Below, in pieces: positions 1 through 5,254 of a stretch of DNA of 5,254 nt (position 1 is the first letter of the stretch; every line of letters begins with the position of its first letter). The position numbers and the translations under genes were made by a program. Under the pieces are notes generated by a model. It ran no database searches and was not told the DNA's origin. It saw only the letters and a program-made list of their open reading frames with translations. Location: assembly GCA_003978285.1 (NCBI GenBank), contig QOAB01000059.1, positions 1-5,254 of the forward strand, read 5' to 3'. Source of the DNA: Candidatus Thioglobus sp. GTDB taxonomy: Bacteria; Pseudomonadota; Gammaproteobacteria; PS1; Thioglobaceae.

Positions 1-2054
1 CCTAATCCGCTGCCTTTAACCTTGGTAGTGACATACGGCTCAAACACACGCTCAATTACCGCCTCATCAAATCCATCACCATTGTCTGTCATGCTTAAAC
101 GCACAACACCTTTAGAGGGTAAATATTGAGTGGTGACATTAACTATCAAATCACGGCCCTCTTCAACCGATTCAGCCGAATTCTTCACCAGATTAATCAA
201 TACCCTGGAAATACTATTGGCATCTAGGAGTAGCTCTGGCACATCATCTGAAAGATCAAACTCAATAGTGATATTGCTTTGTGCATCATAAAGCGCAATA
301 GATTGATGAATCAGCGCATTGAGATCAGTTAGCTTACGCTCGATTTGCGGTGTATTGGCATAATCTGCAAACGCACTAACCATTGCATCCATTGACATCA
401 CCTGATCAATAATCACGCTAGTGGTTTTATCAATAATTTCTAAATCCCTACCCTTAAGTGTATCTAAAAATTTGTTTCTAAGGCGTTGAGCAGATAATAA
501 AATTGGCGTCAGTGGATTTTTAATTTCATGCGCCATACGTATGGCCACTTCACCCCAGGCCGCTTTTTTCTGCGCCCTATTAAGCTTTGAGATGTCTTTA
601 ACAATAATCACGTAGCCCAGTGCTTTGCCACTCGTATCTAACGCCGCGCCCTGACAAGATAGTAAAACATGTCGGTCTGGTAAAGTTAGTTCAACTTCCT
701 CACTCCACTCTCCCAACTCTCGTTCAAATCGGTCTTGCGCCATCGTAAAAAACGGCTCGAGATAAGTATTTTTTTCTGAAATTTTTATGCATAACTCGCC
801 AATAAATTGCTGCTCATCATCAATTGCTAATATCCTACCAATCACTGGGTTGATCAGCTGGATATTGCGGTCTTTGTCCAAACCAATCACACCAAAAGAG
901 TACTTTAAAATAGTTTCTAAATACAAGTTATGTGTATCCAAACCTTGTCGAGAGGCTTTAATTTGCTTGGCCATTTCATTAAATTGACCAATCAGTTGAC
1001 GCATGTCTTCACTCTCTTCTTGATTGTGCACCAAAACGTCGTAATTACCTCTGGCAATCTCTTTTGAAGCAACGGATAAGTTATGCATTGGACGCATGAG
1101 TTGATCAATCATTCTAAACACAATCAACAAGACACTAAGAATGGTTAATAAAACCGTTGAAGAGAAATCTAATAAAAAGCTTTTTTGTGTGAGTGAGGTA
1201 TTAACATCAAATTTAATTGCATTGGCAAAGTTATAAAAACCCTTAACCTGCCCCAAAAACCTTAACAAGTTAGGGTCAGTTGCATAAACAGCAGTAATGT
1301 TCATATATTCTATAGTAGGTCTTCTAGTTAAATACCTTGTTGACATTTGAACCTGAAACAAATTAGTTTTCTCATCTTCAAATAAAACAAAAGGTTGTAT
1401 GTCTGCCAACGGCTGATTATCCTCAACTATACAAACTTGGTTTTCTTTACTTTTTGCAATTATCTCGTCTTCTTTATTGGTCAACTCAATATAACAAGCC
1501 CACCGGTCATCAACCAAACCCTGCACAAAGATCTGCATGATATTCTTATAATCTTGATCGTCTTTTTTGTATTTTGAGTAATCGTCAATTTGTTGTAGTA
1601 ACATCTGAGTGTGATCGGTATAACGATCGTTTCTTACCACCTCTACACCTTTATACAAGCCATCCACTTGATCCAAAAAAACTTTATTAAAGTTGTTGTA
1701 GGTATGTTTTGAGCGCTCAACATTGTCTTGAATCGTTTGAAACGAAAACAGGTAAAAAGACAAAACTGGCACAATCACCAAGAACGGAATAATCTTAACA
1801 AAAGACCAAGTGAATTGCGTACCAACCACACCATTCTCATTGTCTTTCTTAAGTTTCGAAATGGCGCAAACAATATAATAGATCGCCACACAGCTCATAA
1901 TTACATTGTATGAGGCTAAAACCCACCACCAGTCCGCAATTAAGATAGGGTTTAAACCTAAATAAGATAACCCAGATAACGAAATTAAAAATACAGCCGA
2001 CCAAAACCATTTGTTTGGTGTTTTTTTGATCGCAAAATCTTGATTAAAAATCAT
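1..2054 (-). CDS. ntrY: NtrY-like membrane sensor histidine kinase (C-terminus beyond left edge)
   Basis: Inner-membrane sensor kinase expected to autophosphorylate on His and pass phosphate to an NtrX-type response regulator; 684 codons are visible. Hydrophobic segments lie at about 16-34, 42-65 and 84-105, followed by a roughly 190-residue extracytoplasmic region and a last membrane helix at about 298-315. A HAMP-like linker (about 316-368) and a PAS domain (about 376-488) follow. The H-box, RMAHEIKNPLTP, has phospho-acceptor His509 and is typical of NtrY. The ATPase domain shows the N-box NLVKNSAES (Asn625), the G1 box DNGDGF (657-662) and the start of the F/G2 region, FEPYVTTKVKGSGL (671-684), where the window ends; the family would add a few dozen residues. 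The ATG at 2054-2052 is the first possible start, since an in-frame TAA lies two codons upstream. No Shine-Dalgarno is evident. The signal is unknown; the nitrogen-control role of the name is family knowledge and may not apply here. Confidence 0.93.
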   Translation of the reverse strand, partial: MIFNQDFAIKKTPNKWFWSAVFLISLSGLSYLGLNPILIADWWWVLASYNVIMSCVAIYYIVCAISKLKKDNENGVVGTQFTWSFVKIIPFLVIVPVLSFYLFSFQTIQDNVERSKHTYNNFNKVFLDQVDGLYKGVEVVRNDRYTDHTQMLLQQIDDYSKYKKDDQDYKNIMQIFVQGLVDDRWACYIELTNKEDEIIAKSKENQVCIVEDNQPLADIQPFVLFEDEKTNLFQVQMSTRYLTRRPTIEYMNITAVYATDPNLLRFLGQVKGFYNFANAIKFDVNTSLTQKSFLLDFSSTVLLTILSVLLIVFRMIDQLMRPMHNLSVASKEIARGNYDVLVHNQEESEDMRQLIGQFNEMAKQIKASRQGLDTHNLYLETILKYSFGVIGLDKDRNIQLINPVIGRILAIDDEQQFIGELCIKISEKNTYLEPFFTMAQDRFERELGEWSEEVELTLPDRHVLLSCQGAALDTSGKALGYVIIVKDISKLNRAQKKAAWGEVAIRMAHEIKNPLTPILLSAQRLRNKFLDTLKGRDLEIIDKTTSVIIDQVMSMDAMVSAFADYANTPQIERKLTDLNALIHQSIALYDAQSNITIEFDLSDDVPELLLDANSISRVLINLVKNSAESVEEGRDLIVNVTTQYLPSKGVVRLSMTDNGDGFDEAVIERVFEPYVTTKVKGSGL

Positions 2055-2099
2055 GTTTTATTAAGTTGCTCTATCGTTGTTGTCTCATTTTCCAGGCTG

Positions 2100-2108
2100 A
2101 TTATCTCA
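2100..2108 (-). promoter_or_regulatory. Candidate extended -10 promoter for the ntrY-like gene
   Basis: On the minus strand this reads TGAGATAAT, a TGn extension followed by a hexamer matching TATAAT at five of six positions. No good -35 is found 16-18 bases upstream, which extended -10 promoters tolerate. It would start transcription near 2093 and leave a leader of about 39 bases before the kinase ATG. This is a pattern match only. Confidence 0.35.
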
Positions 2109-2131
2109 TAAAAAAACACGCATCAGGTTTA

Positions 2132-2153
2132 ATTGTTGCTAAAATACAACAAT
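2132..2153. repeat. 7-base inverted repeat overlapping the rnd start codon
   Basis: ATTGTTG (2132-2138) and CAACAAT (2147-2153) are perfect inverted copies separated by 8 bases. The right arm includes the first two bases of the rnd ATG, and the loop holds the candidate -10 hexamer. It could be a regulator operator or a chance AT-rich repeat. If the transcript begins at the ATG, the left arm is not transcribed, so an RNA hairpin would not form. Confidence 0.35.
2137..2145 (+). promoter_or_regulatory. Candidate extended -10 promoter for rnd, possibly giving a leaderless mRNA
   Basis: The sequence TGCTAAAAT is a TGn extension plus TAAAAT, five of six matches to TATAAT. No recognisable -35 sits 17 bases upstream. 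With the usual 6-base gap, +1 falls on or within a base or two of the A of the rnd ATG at 2152. No Shine-Dalgarno precedes that ATG, which agrees with a leaderless start. Mapping of 5' ends would be decisive. Confidence 0.4.
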
Positions 2154-3189
2154 GATACAAACACAAGCACAACTACGTGATTTTCTTAAGGCTATTCAGG
2201 GTGAAACTGAGCTTGCAATTGACACAGAATTTAAGCGTGTCAGTACCTACTACCCGGTTTTGTGTTTGGTGCAAATCGCCACCAAAAGTGCGACTGATTG
2301 TATTGATATTTTAGCCCTTGACGATCTTGAACCTTTGTTTGACAAACTCTACCAAAACGATTGTGTTTGGATTGTGCATTCTGCTCGCCAAGATATTGAA
2401 GCTATGCATTGTCTTTCAGGGCGATTACCTAAGCAATTATTCGATACGCAAATTGCTGCTAGTTTACTCAATCACCCAATACAAATTTCTTATCAGGCAC
2501 TAACTGAGAATTTACAAAATGTTTATTTAGAAAAAGCCTACACACGTCTTGATTGGACCACACGTCCATTACCCGAAGCCGCGATTGAATACGCGCTAGA
2601 CGATGTGCGCTACTTGATAAAAAATTATCACCAATTAAAGGCACAATTACAAGCTGAAAATAAATTGGATTGGATTATAGAAGAAGCTCAAAATTTACTT
2701 AATATCGATTTATATCTACCGCCTATTGATCAAGCTTGGCAACGAGTTAAGGGGCTATCGAGAATTAATAAAAATGCACACGTATTAGCAGTGCAATTAG
2801 CCGCATGGAGAGAACATCGAGCACAGTCTAATAATAAACCACGAAAATGGGTACTGGCAGACGAACCATTAATCGCACACGCCCTAGGCAAAGAAAAGCT
2901 TTCAAACAAAGCACAAAATAGTTTTGATGATTTTTTGGCTCAGCACACTAACATTCAAAACATTAAAATCAGTATCAATAAAAACAAGCCGCCAACAAAA
3001 ACTGAAAAATCTCAAAAAGTCGTTTTACAAAAACTCATCCAAGAAAAAGCAAATCAGTATAATTTGGCCATAGAAGTAATAGCTAGTAGCAAATCATTAC
3101 TCAAATATATTCGCGGCGATCGATCAGTTATGTTTTGCCAAGGTTGGCGTTATCATTTATTACAAAGGGAATTAGAAAATGCAAAATAG
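2152..3189 (+). CDS. rnd: Ribonuclease D (3'-5' exoribonuclease)
   Basis: Cytoplasmic metal-dependent 3'-5' exoribonuclease that trims tRNA precursors and other small structured RNAs. The 345-residue protein is somewhat shorter than E. coli Rnd (375). The DEDDy nuclease domain fills about residues 1-165: Exo I is AIDTEF (Asp24, Glu26), Exo II is [13 protein letters not shown] (Asp81), and Exo III is YALDDVRYL (Tyr147, Asp151), so all catalytic residues are present. The linker [11 protein letters not shown] (186-195) leads into an HRDC domain (about 200-265) with the RNase D-like PRKWVLADE (230-237). A Lys/Asn-rich stretch (about 270-290) precedes a second, more diverged helical segment. The ATG at 2152 places the first nuclease motif at its normal distance from the N-terminus; no Shine-Dalgarno is seen. 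It is the first gene of the cluster, and its end overlaps ppa by 11 bases. Confidence 0.95.
   Translation: MIQTQAQLRDFLKAIQGETELAIDTEFKRVSTYYPVLCLVQIATKSATDCIDILALDDLEPLFDKLYQNDCVWIVHSARQDIEAMHCLSGRLPKQLFDTQIAASLLNHPIQISYQALTENLQNVYLEKAYTRLDWTTRPLPEAAIEYALDDVRYLIKNYHQLKAQLQAENKLDWIIEEAQNLLNIDLYLPPIDQAWQRVKGLSRINKNAHVLAVQLAAWREHRAQSNNKPRKWVLADEPLIAHALGKEKLSNKAQNSFDDFLAQHTNIQNIKISINKNKPPTKTEKSQKVVLQKLIQEKANQYNLAIEVIASSKSLLKYIRGDRSVMFCQGWRYHLLQRELENAK
3165..3170 (+). promoter_or_regulatory. Ribosome-binding site of ppa, inside the end of rnd
   Basis: AAGGGA lies 8 bases before the ATG at 3179 and supports that start, which overlaps the rnd coding sequence by 11 bases. It is the only clear Shine-Dalgarno in the rnd-ppa-rsmD-coaD cluster. 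Confidence 0.6.
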
Positions 3190-3705
3190 TTTAAAGCCAG
3201 TATCAGCAGGCAATATGCCTGACGAAGTTAACGTTATTATTGAAATTCCAGCACATTCTTCGCCAGTTAAATATGAAATCGACAAAGAAACCGGTGCCAT
3301 GTTTGTGGATCGTTTTATTTCAACTCCCATGTTTTATCCAACTATGGTTTTGTACCAGAAACATTAGCTGACGATGGCGACCCTGCTGACGTCTTGGTAA
3401 TTACGCCTTATCCTCTAATTCATGATTCAGTGATCACGGTACGTCCAATTGGTGTGTTATTGATGACAGATGAAGCAGGTAGAGATTCAAAAATCTTAGC
3501 TGTACCAACAGATAAATTATGTAAATCTTATCATGATATTAAATGTATTGATGATGTGGGTGCTACACTTAAAGACCAAATCGAACACTTCTTCCGCTAC
3601 TACAAAGATTTAGATGACGGTAAGTGGGTGAAAATTGACGGTTGGGGTGATGCGGAAGAAGCTAAAAGAGAACTGCAAGAATCATTCGACGCTTATAAAA
3701 AATAG
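3179..3705 (+). pseudogene. ppa: Inorganic pyrophosphatase, family I, split by a frameshift
   Basis: Soluble Mg-dependent enzyme that hydrolyses PPi to two phosphates, pulling polymerase and ligase reactions forward. The first frame (3179-3340) encodes 54 residues ending MFYP, then runs out of homology to a TAG at 3365-3367. From 3340 the homology resumes in another frame at [18 protein letters not shown] and runs to a TAG at 3703-3705. Compared with FYPxNYG in the family (FYPCNYG in E. coli), the variable residue plus one base are missing, a net loss of four bases. The parts sum to 175 residues, or 176 with the lost one, equal to E. coli Ppa. Catalytic residues remain on both sides: Glu22, Lys31, Glu33, Arg45 and Tyr53 before the break, then (repaired numbering) Tyr57, Asp67, Asp69, Asp72, Asp99, Asp104, Lys106, Tyr143 and Lys144. 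No other damage is visible. As written, the protein would be an inactive 62-residue fragment. A sequencing or assembly error is plausible, since ppa is usually essential. Confidence 0.9.
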
Positions 3706-3708
3706 CCT

Positions 3709-4281
3709 TTGGCCAACAGCAATACCTTTCAAATCATTGGCGGTGAGTACCGGGGCAGGAAGTTTGGCTTTCCCGATGCTGATGGCTTAAGGCCCACACC
3801 GGGCAAAGTTCGAGAAACGTTGTTCAACTGGATTCAATTCGAATCTTTCGATAAAACTTATCTAGATTTATTTGCTGGTAGTGGCGCATTAAGCTTTGAA
3901 GCTTTATCTCGCGGTGCTAAACAAGTCACCAGTATCGAGAGAAATTTAAGCGCCTTCCAAAGTTTAGAAAAAAATCGGAAATTATTAAAATCAACCAAAA
4001 TCAGCTTTTTTAACCAAGATGCTCTCGTTTTTTTAAAGCAAAAAAGCACTAAAACCTTTGATTTTGTCTTGTTAGACCCGCCATTTAACAAAAACCTAGT
4101 CTCAAAAGCACTAAAAGCACTAAAAGATGGTGATTTTGTAACAACCAAGAGCAAAATCTATATAGAATCTGAATTTAAAATAACACAGCGTTACTTAAAA
4201 GAAGAAATTTCGGAAAAAATCGAAATCATTAAACAAAATCAATCTGGTGCAGTTAATTACTGCTTATTAGAAATATTATGA
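3709..4281 (+). CDS. rsmD: 16S rRNA (guanine966-N2)-methyltransferase
   Basis: SAM-dependent enzyme that methylates G966 of 16S rRNA during 30S assembly. The 190-residue product is near the family's usual length. The N-terminal FQIIGGEYRGRKF (7-19) and LRPTPGKVRETLFNWI (27-42) are characteristic of RsmD. The SAM-binding motif I is LDLFAGSGALSFEALSRGA (52-70), and the catalytic motif IV is LLDPPF (121-126). The start is TTG at 3709: the ppa TAG at 3703-3705 is in the same frame two codons upstream, there is no internal Met in the protein, and a later start would remove conserved N-terminal sequence. No Shine-Dalgarno precedes it, so translation probably depends on ribosomes finishing ppa. Its TGA overlaps the coaD ATG by four bases; rsmD-coaD is a common pair in bacteria. 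The C-terminal half is lysine-rich, and a 9-base tandem repeat lies at 4104-4126. Confidence 0.94.
   Translation: MANSNTFQIIGGEYRGRKFGFPDADGLRPTPGKVRETLFNWIQFESFDKTYLDLFAGSGALSFEALSRGAKQVTSIERNLSAFQSLEKNRKLLKSTKISFFNQDALVFLKQKSTKTFDFVLLDPPFNKNLVSKALKALKDGDFVTTKSKIYIESEFKITQRYLKEEISEKIEIIKQNQSGAVNYCLLEIL
4104..4126 (+). repeat. Short 9-base tandem repeat within rsmD
   Basis: AAAAGCACT occurs twice in tandem (4104-4112, 4113-4121), followed by a partial AAAAG. The period is a multiple of three, so it encodes a repeated Lys-Ala-Leu-like unit (SKALKALKDG, about residues 132-141) without breaking the frame. It is probably a by-product of AT-rich, lysine-rich coding. Confidence 0.5.
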
Positions 4282-4754
4282 AAAAAATTGCAATTTATCC
4301 CGGTTCTTTTGATCCTATTACCAATGGCCACATCGATTTGATTCGTCGTGCCAGCACCTTGTTTGATAAAGTCATTGTTGGCATCACCCAGAATAGTAAA
4401 AAAGCAGCTTTTCTTAATATTGACGATCGTATTCAGACCACCAAAACAGCACTTAAAAACATCGACAACATTGAAGTGCTAAGCTTTGACACCTTGTTAG
4501 TTGATTTTGCTAACGCACAAAATGCACAAGTTATCCTGCGCGGACTCAGAGCGGTGAGTGACTTTGAATACGAATTCCAACTCTCAGGCATGAACAAACA
4601 CCTCAACCCCAACATCGAAACCTTGTTTATGACGCCTGCTGAACAATACGCCAACATCTCGTCTTCATTGGTGCGTGAAATCCTAACGCTCGGTGGTGAT
4701 ATCAGTGCTTTTGTACCCAAATCGGTCGAAGACCATCTGAAATCCAAGCTGTAA
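4278..4754 (+). CDS. coaD: Phosphopantetheine adenylyltransferase
   Basis: Catalyses the fourth step of coenzyme A synthesis from pantothenate: 4'-phosphopantetheine plus ATP gives dephospho-CoA and PPi, in the cytoplasm. At 158 residues it matches the usual length (E. coli 159). The nucleotidyltransferase motif is YPGSFDPITNGHIDLI (7-22), with the TNGH catalytic histidine His18. A conserved Lys at 41/42, the RGLRAVSDFEYE motif (88-99; Arg88 and Arg91) and the C-terminal ISSSLVREI (127-135) are all in place, so the enzyme should be active. The ATG at 4278 overlaps the rsmD stop as ATGA; no strong Shine-Dalgarno is seen, so it is likely coupled to rsmD. It appears to be the last gene of the rnd operon, though no terminator follows. 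Confidence 0.97.
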   Translation: MKKIAIYPGSFDPITNGHIDLIRRASTLFDKVIVGITQNSKKAAFLNIDDRIQTTKTALKNIDNIEVLSFDTLLVDFANAQNAQVILRGLRAVSDFEYEFQLSGMNKHLNPNIETLFMTPAEQYANISSSLVREILTLGGDISAFVPKSVEDHLKSKL

Positions 4755-4772
4755 ATATTTTTACCTTAATTC

Positions 4773-4800
4773 CTTGAAAAAAATTTGACCACCCCTATAT
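4773..4800 (+). promoter_or_regulatory. Sigma-32 (RpoH) heat-shock promoter of dnaK
   Basis: CTTGAAA at 4773-4779 is an exact match to the sigma-32 -35 consensus. After 12 bases comes CCCCTATAT (4792-4800), close to the -10 consensus CCCCATNT. Transcription should start near 4806-4808, leaving a leader of about 26 bases that includes the dnaK ribosome-binding site. The position directly in front of dnaK, the archetypal sigma-32 target, makes this the best-supported regulatory site in the window. Confidence 0.85.
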
Positions 4801-4805
4801 AGGGG
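4792..4805. repeat. Perfect 14-base palindrome over the dnaK -10 region
   Basis: CCCCTATATAGGGG equals its own reverse complement and contains the sigma-32 -10 element and the region up to the start point. It is not a CIRCE element (the HrcA operator has longer, different arms) and it lacks the T-run of a terminator. It may be an operator, or a -10 element whose mirror half arose by chance. Confidence 0.7.
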
Positions 4806-4818
4806 GTATATCAAACAC

Positions 4819-4824
4819 AAGGAG
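4819..4824 (+). promoter_or_regulatory. Strong ribosome-binding site of dnaK
   Basis: AAGGAG lies 8 bases before the ATG at 4833 and fixes the dnaK start. It is the best Shine-Dalgarno in the window and fits a highly translated chaperone gene. Confidence 0.85.
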
Positions 4825-4832
4825 TTAAAAAA

Positions 4833-5254
4833 ATGTCAAAAATTATTGGTATTGACTTAGGTACAACAAATTCATGCGTCGCTATTATGGATGGCGGCAG
4901 CGTTAAAATTATTGAAAATTCAGAGGGTGATCGTACAACCCCATCAATTATTGCCTACCCTAAAGACAGTGAAGAGGTCTTAGTAGGCCAACCGGCAAAA
5001 CGCCAGGCAGTCACTAACCCTGAAAACACACTGTATGCGATTAAGCGATTAATCGGTCGTCGTTTTGATGAAGATGCAGTACAAAAAGATATCAACCTTG
5101 TGCCTTACAAAATTGTCAAAGCTGACAATGGTGATGCTTGGGTAGAGGTTAAAGGTAAAAAAATGGCTGCACCAGAAATCTCAGCAAGAGTAATCGAAAA
5201 GATGAAAAAAACTGCTGAAGAATACTTAGGTGAAACCGTTACTGAAGCCGTTAT
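4833..5254 (+). CDS. dnaK: Chaperone DnaK (Hsp70), N-terminal part, cut by right edge
   Basis: ATP-dependent cytosolic Hsp70 that binds exposed hydrophobic segments and works with DnaJ and GrpE. Only the first 140 codons of about 640 are present, all within the nucleotide-binding domain. [19 protein letters not shown] (4-22) is the phosphate-1 loop. [12 protein letters not shown] (31-42), [17 protein letters not shown] (51-67) and [10 protein letters not shown] (69-78; Lys71 corresponds to catalytic Lys70 of E. coli) follow, and then [17 protein letters not shown] and the run [11 protein letters not shown] at the edge. Identity with the E. coli sequence is very high by eye. The start is set by AAGGAG 8 bases upstream. 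It has its own sigma-32 promoter. grpE does not lie immediately upstream, where it often is; coaD does. Confidence 0.98.
   Translation, partial: MSKIIGIDLGTTNSCVAIMDGGSVKIIENSEGDRTTPSIIAYPKDSEEVLVGQPAKRQAVTNPENTLYAIKRLIGRRFDEDAVQKDINLVPYKIVKADNGDAWVEVKGKKMAAPEISARVIEKMKKTAEEYLGETVTEAV

Noticed and set aside
787..1913. Three short plus-strand open frames (787-987, 1395-1577, 1728-1913)
   Set aside because: All lie opposite the continuous minus-strand histidine kinase, which has clear domain motifs through the same stretch; they lack ribosome-binding sites and homology.
3331..3345. Programmed -1 frameshifting as an explanation for the split ppa
   Set aside because: A -1 slip at CCA would rejoin the frames, but there is no X-XXY-YYZ slippery heptamer, no obvious stimulatory stem was recognised just downstream, and the product would still lack one residue of FYPxNYG. 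A small deletion or sequence error is simpler.
3394..3705. The second half of ppa as a separate 103-residue gene starting at TTG 3394
   Set aside because: Homology to pyrophosphatase extends upstream of 3394 in the same frame to 3340, so this is the broken gene's 3' part and not an independent gene.
3858..4154. Open frame on the minus strand opposite rsmD
   Set aside because: It lies wholly antisense to the conserved RsmD core and its translation resembles no family I recognise; it is a by-product of the AT-rich coding strand.
4433..4747. Open frame on the minus strand opposite coaD
   Set aside because: It is antisense to well-conserved CoaD motifs and has no recognisable domain or plausible start signal.
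4751..4764. GTAAA-TATT-TTTAC inverted repeat at the coaD stop as a terminator
   Set aside because: The five-base stem is almost all A/T and no T-run follows; it is too weak for intrinsic termination.
4792..4805. CIRCE (HrcA) operator before dnaK
   Set aside because: The palindrome is 14 bases with no central spacer and does not match the CIRCE arms; the strong sigma-32 promoter explains heat-shock control.

Overview
The window reads as AT-rich, densely packed housekeeping chromosome from a gammaproteobacterium. All six genes resemble E. coli-type proteins: NtrY-like histidine kinase, RNase D, family I pyrophosphatase, RsmD, CoaD and DnaK. The heat-shock promoter is also of the proteobacterial sigma-32 type. 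The AT-rich codon use and close gene packing would fit a free-living or symbiotic marine lineage such as the SUP05/Thioglobus group, but that placement is a guess from style and was not tested by a search. There are no mobile elements, CRISPR arrays, tRNA or rRNA genes.

Layout. Positions 1-2054 (minus strand) hold most of a membrane-bound NtrY-like sensor kinase whose last residues lie beyond the left edge. It is open at the window edge, so a scan for complete ORFs would miss it. A 97-base gap (2055-2151) separates it from a divergent plus-strand cluster. In that gap each side has an extended -10 promoter candidate, and the one for rnd sits so close to the ATG that the mRNA may be leaderless. 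The plus-strand cluster is rnd (2152-3189), ppa (3179-3705, broken by a frameshift), rsmD (3709-4281, TTG start) and coaD (4278-4754). Its junctions are an 11-base overlap, a 3-base gap and a 4-base overlap, so it looks like one translationally coupled operon. After a 78-base gap with a near-consensus sigma-32 promoter comes the first 140 codons of dnaK (4833 to the right edge).

How the genes relate. RNase D trims RNA 3' ends, RsmD methylates 16S rRNA, pyrophosphatase removes the PPi made by polymerases and other synthetases, and CoaD makes dephospho-CoA and releases PPi. The cluster is thus a growth and RNA-metabolism housekeeping unit. dnaK has its own heat-shock control, and I see no terminator between it and coaD.

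The strongest anomaly is ppa. The reading frame breaks in the middle of the conserved FYPxNYG active-site motif, with a net loss of four bases compared with the family. Every other catalytic residue is intact and correctly spaced. This means a very recent mutation, a sequencing or assembly error, or (less likely) recoding. Because rsmD has no visible ribosome-binding site and starts 3 bases after the ppa stop, a real break should also reduce RsmD translation. I found no convincing undescribed system here.
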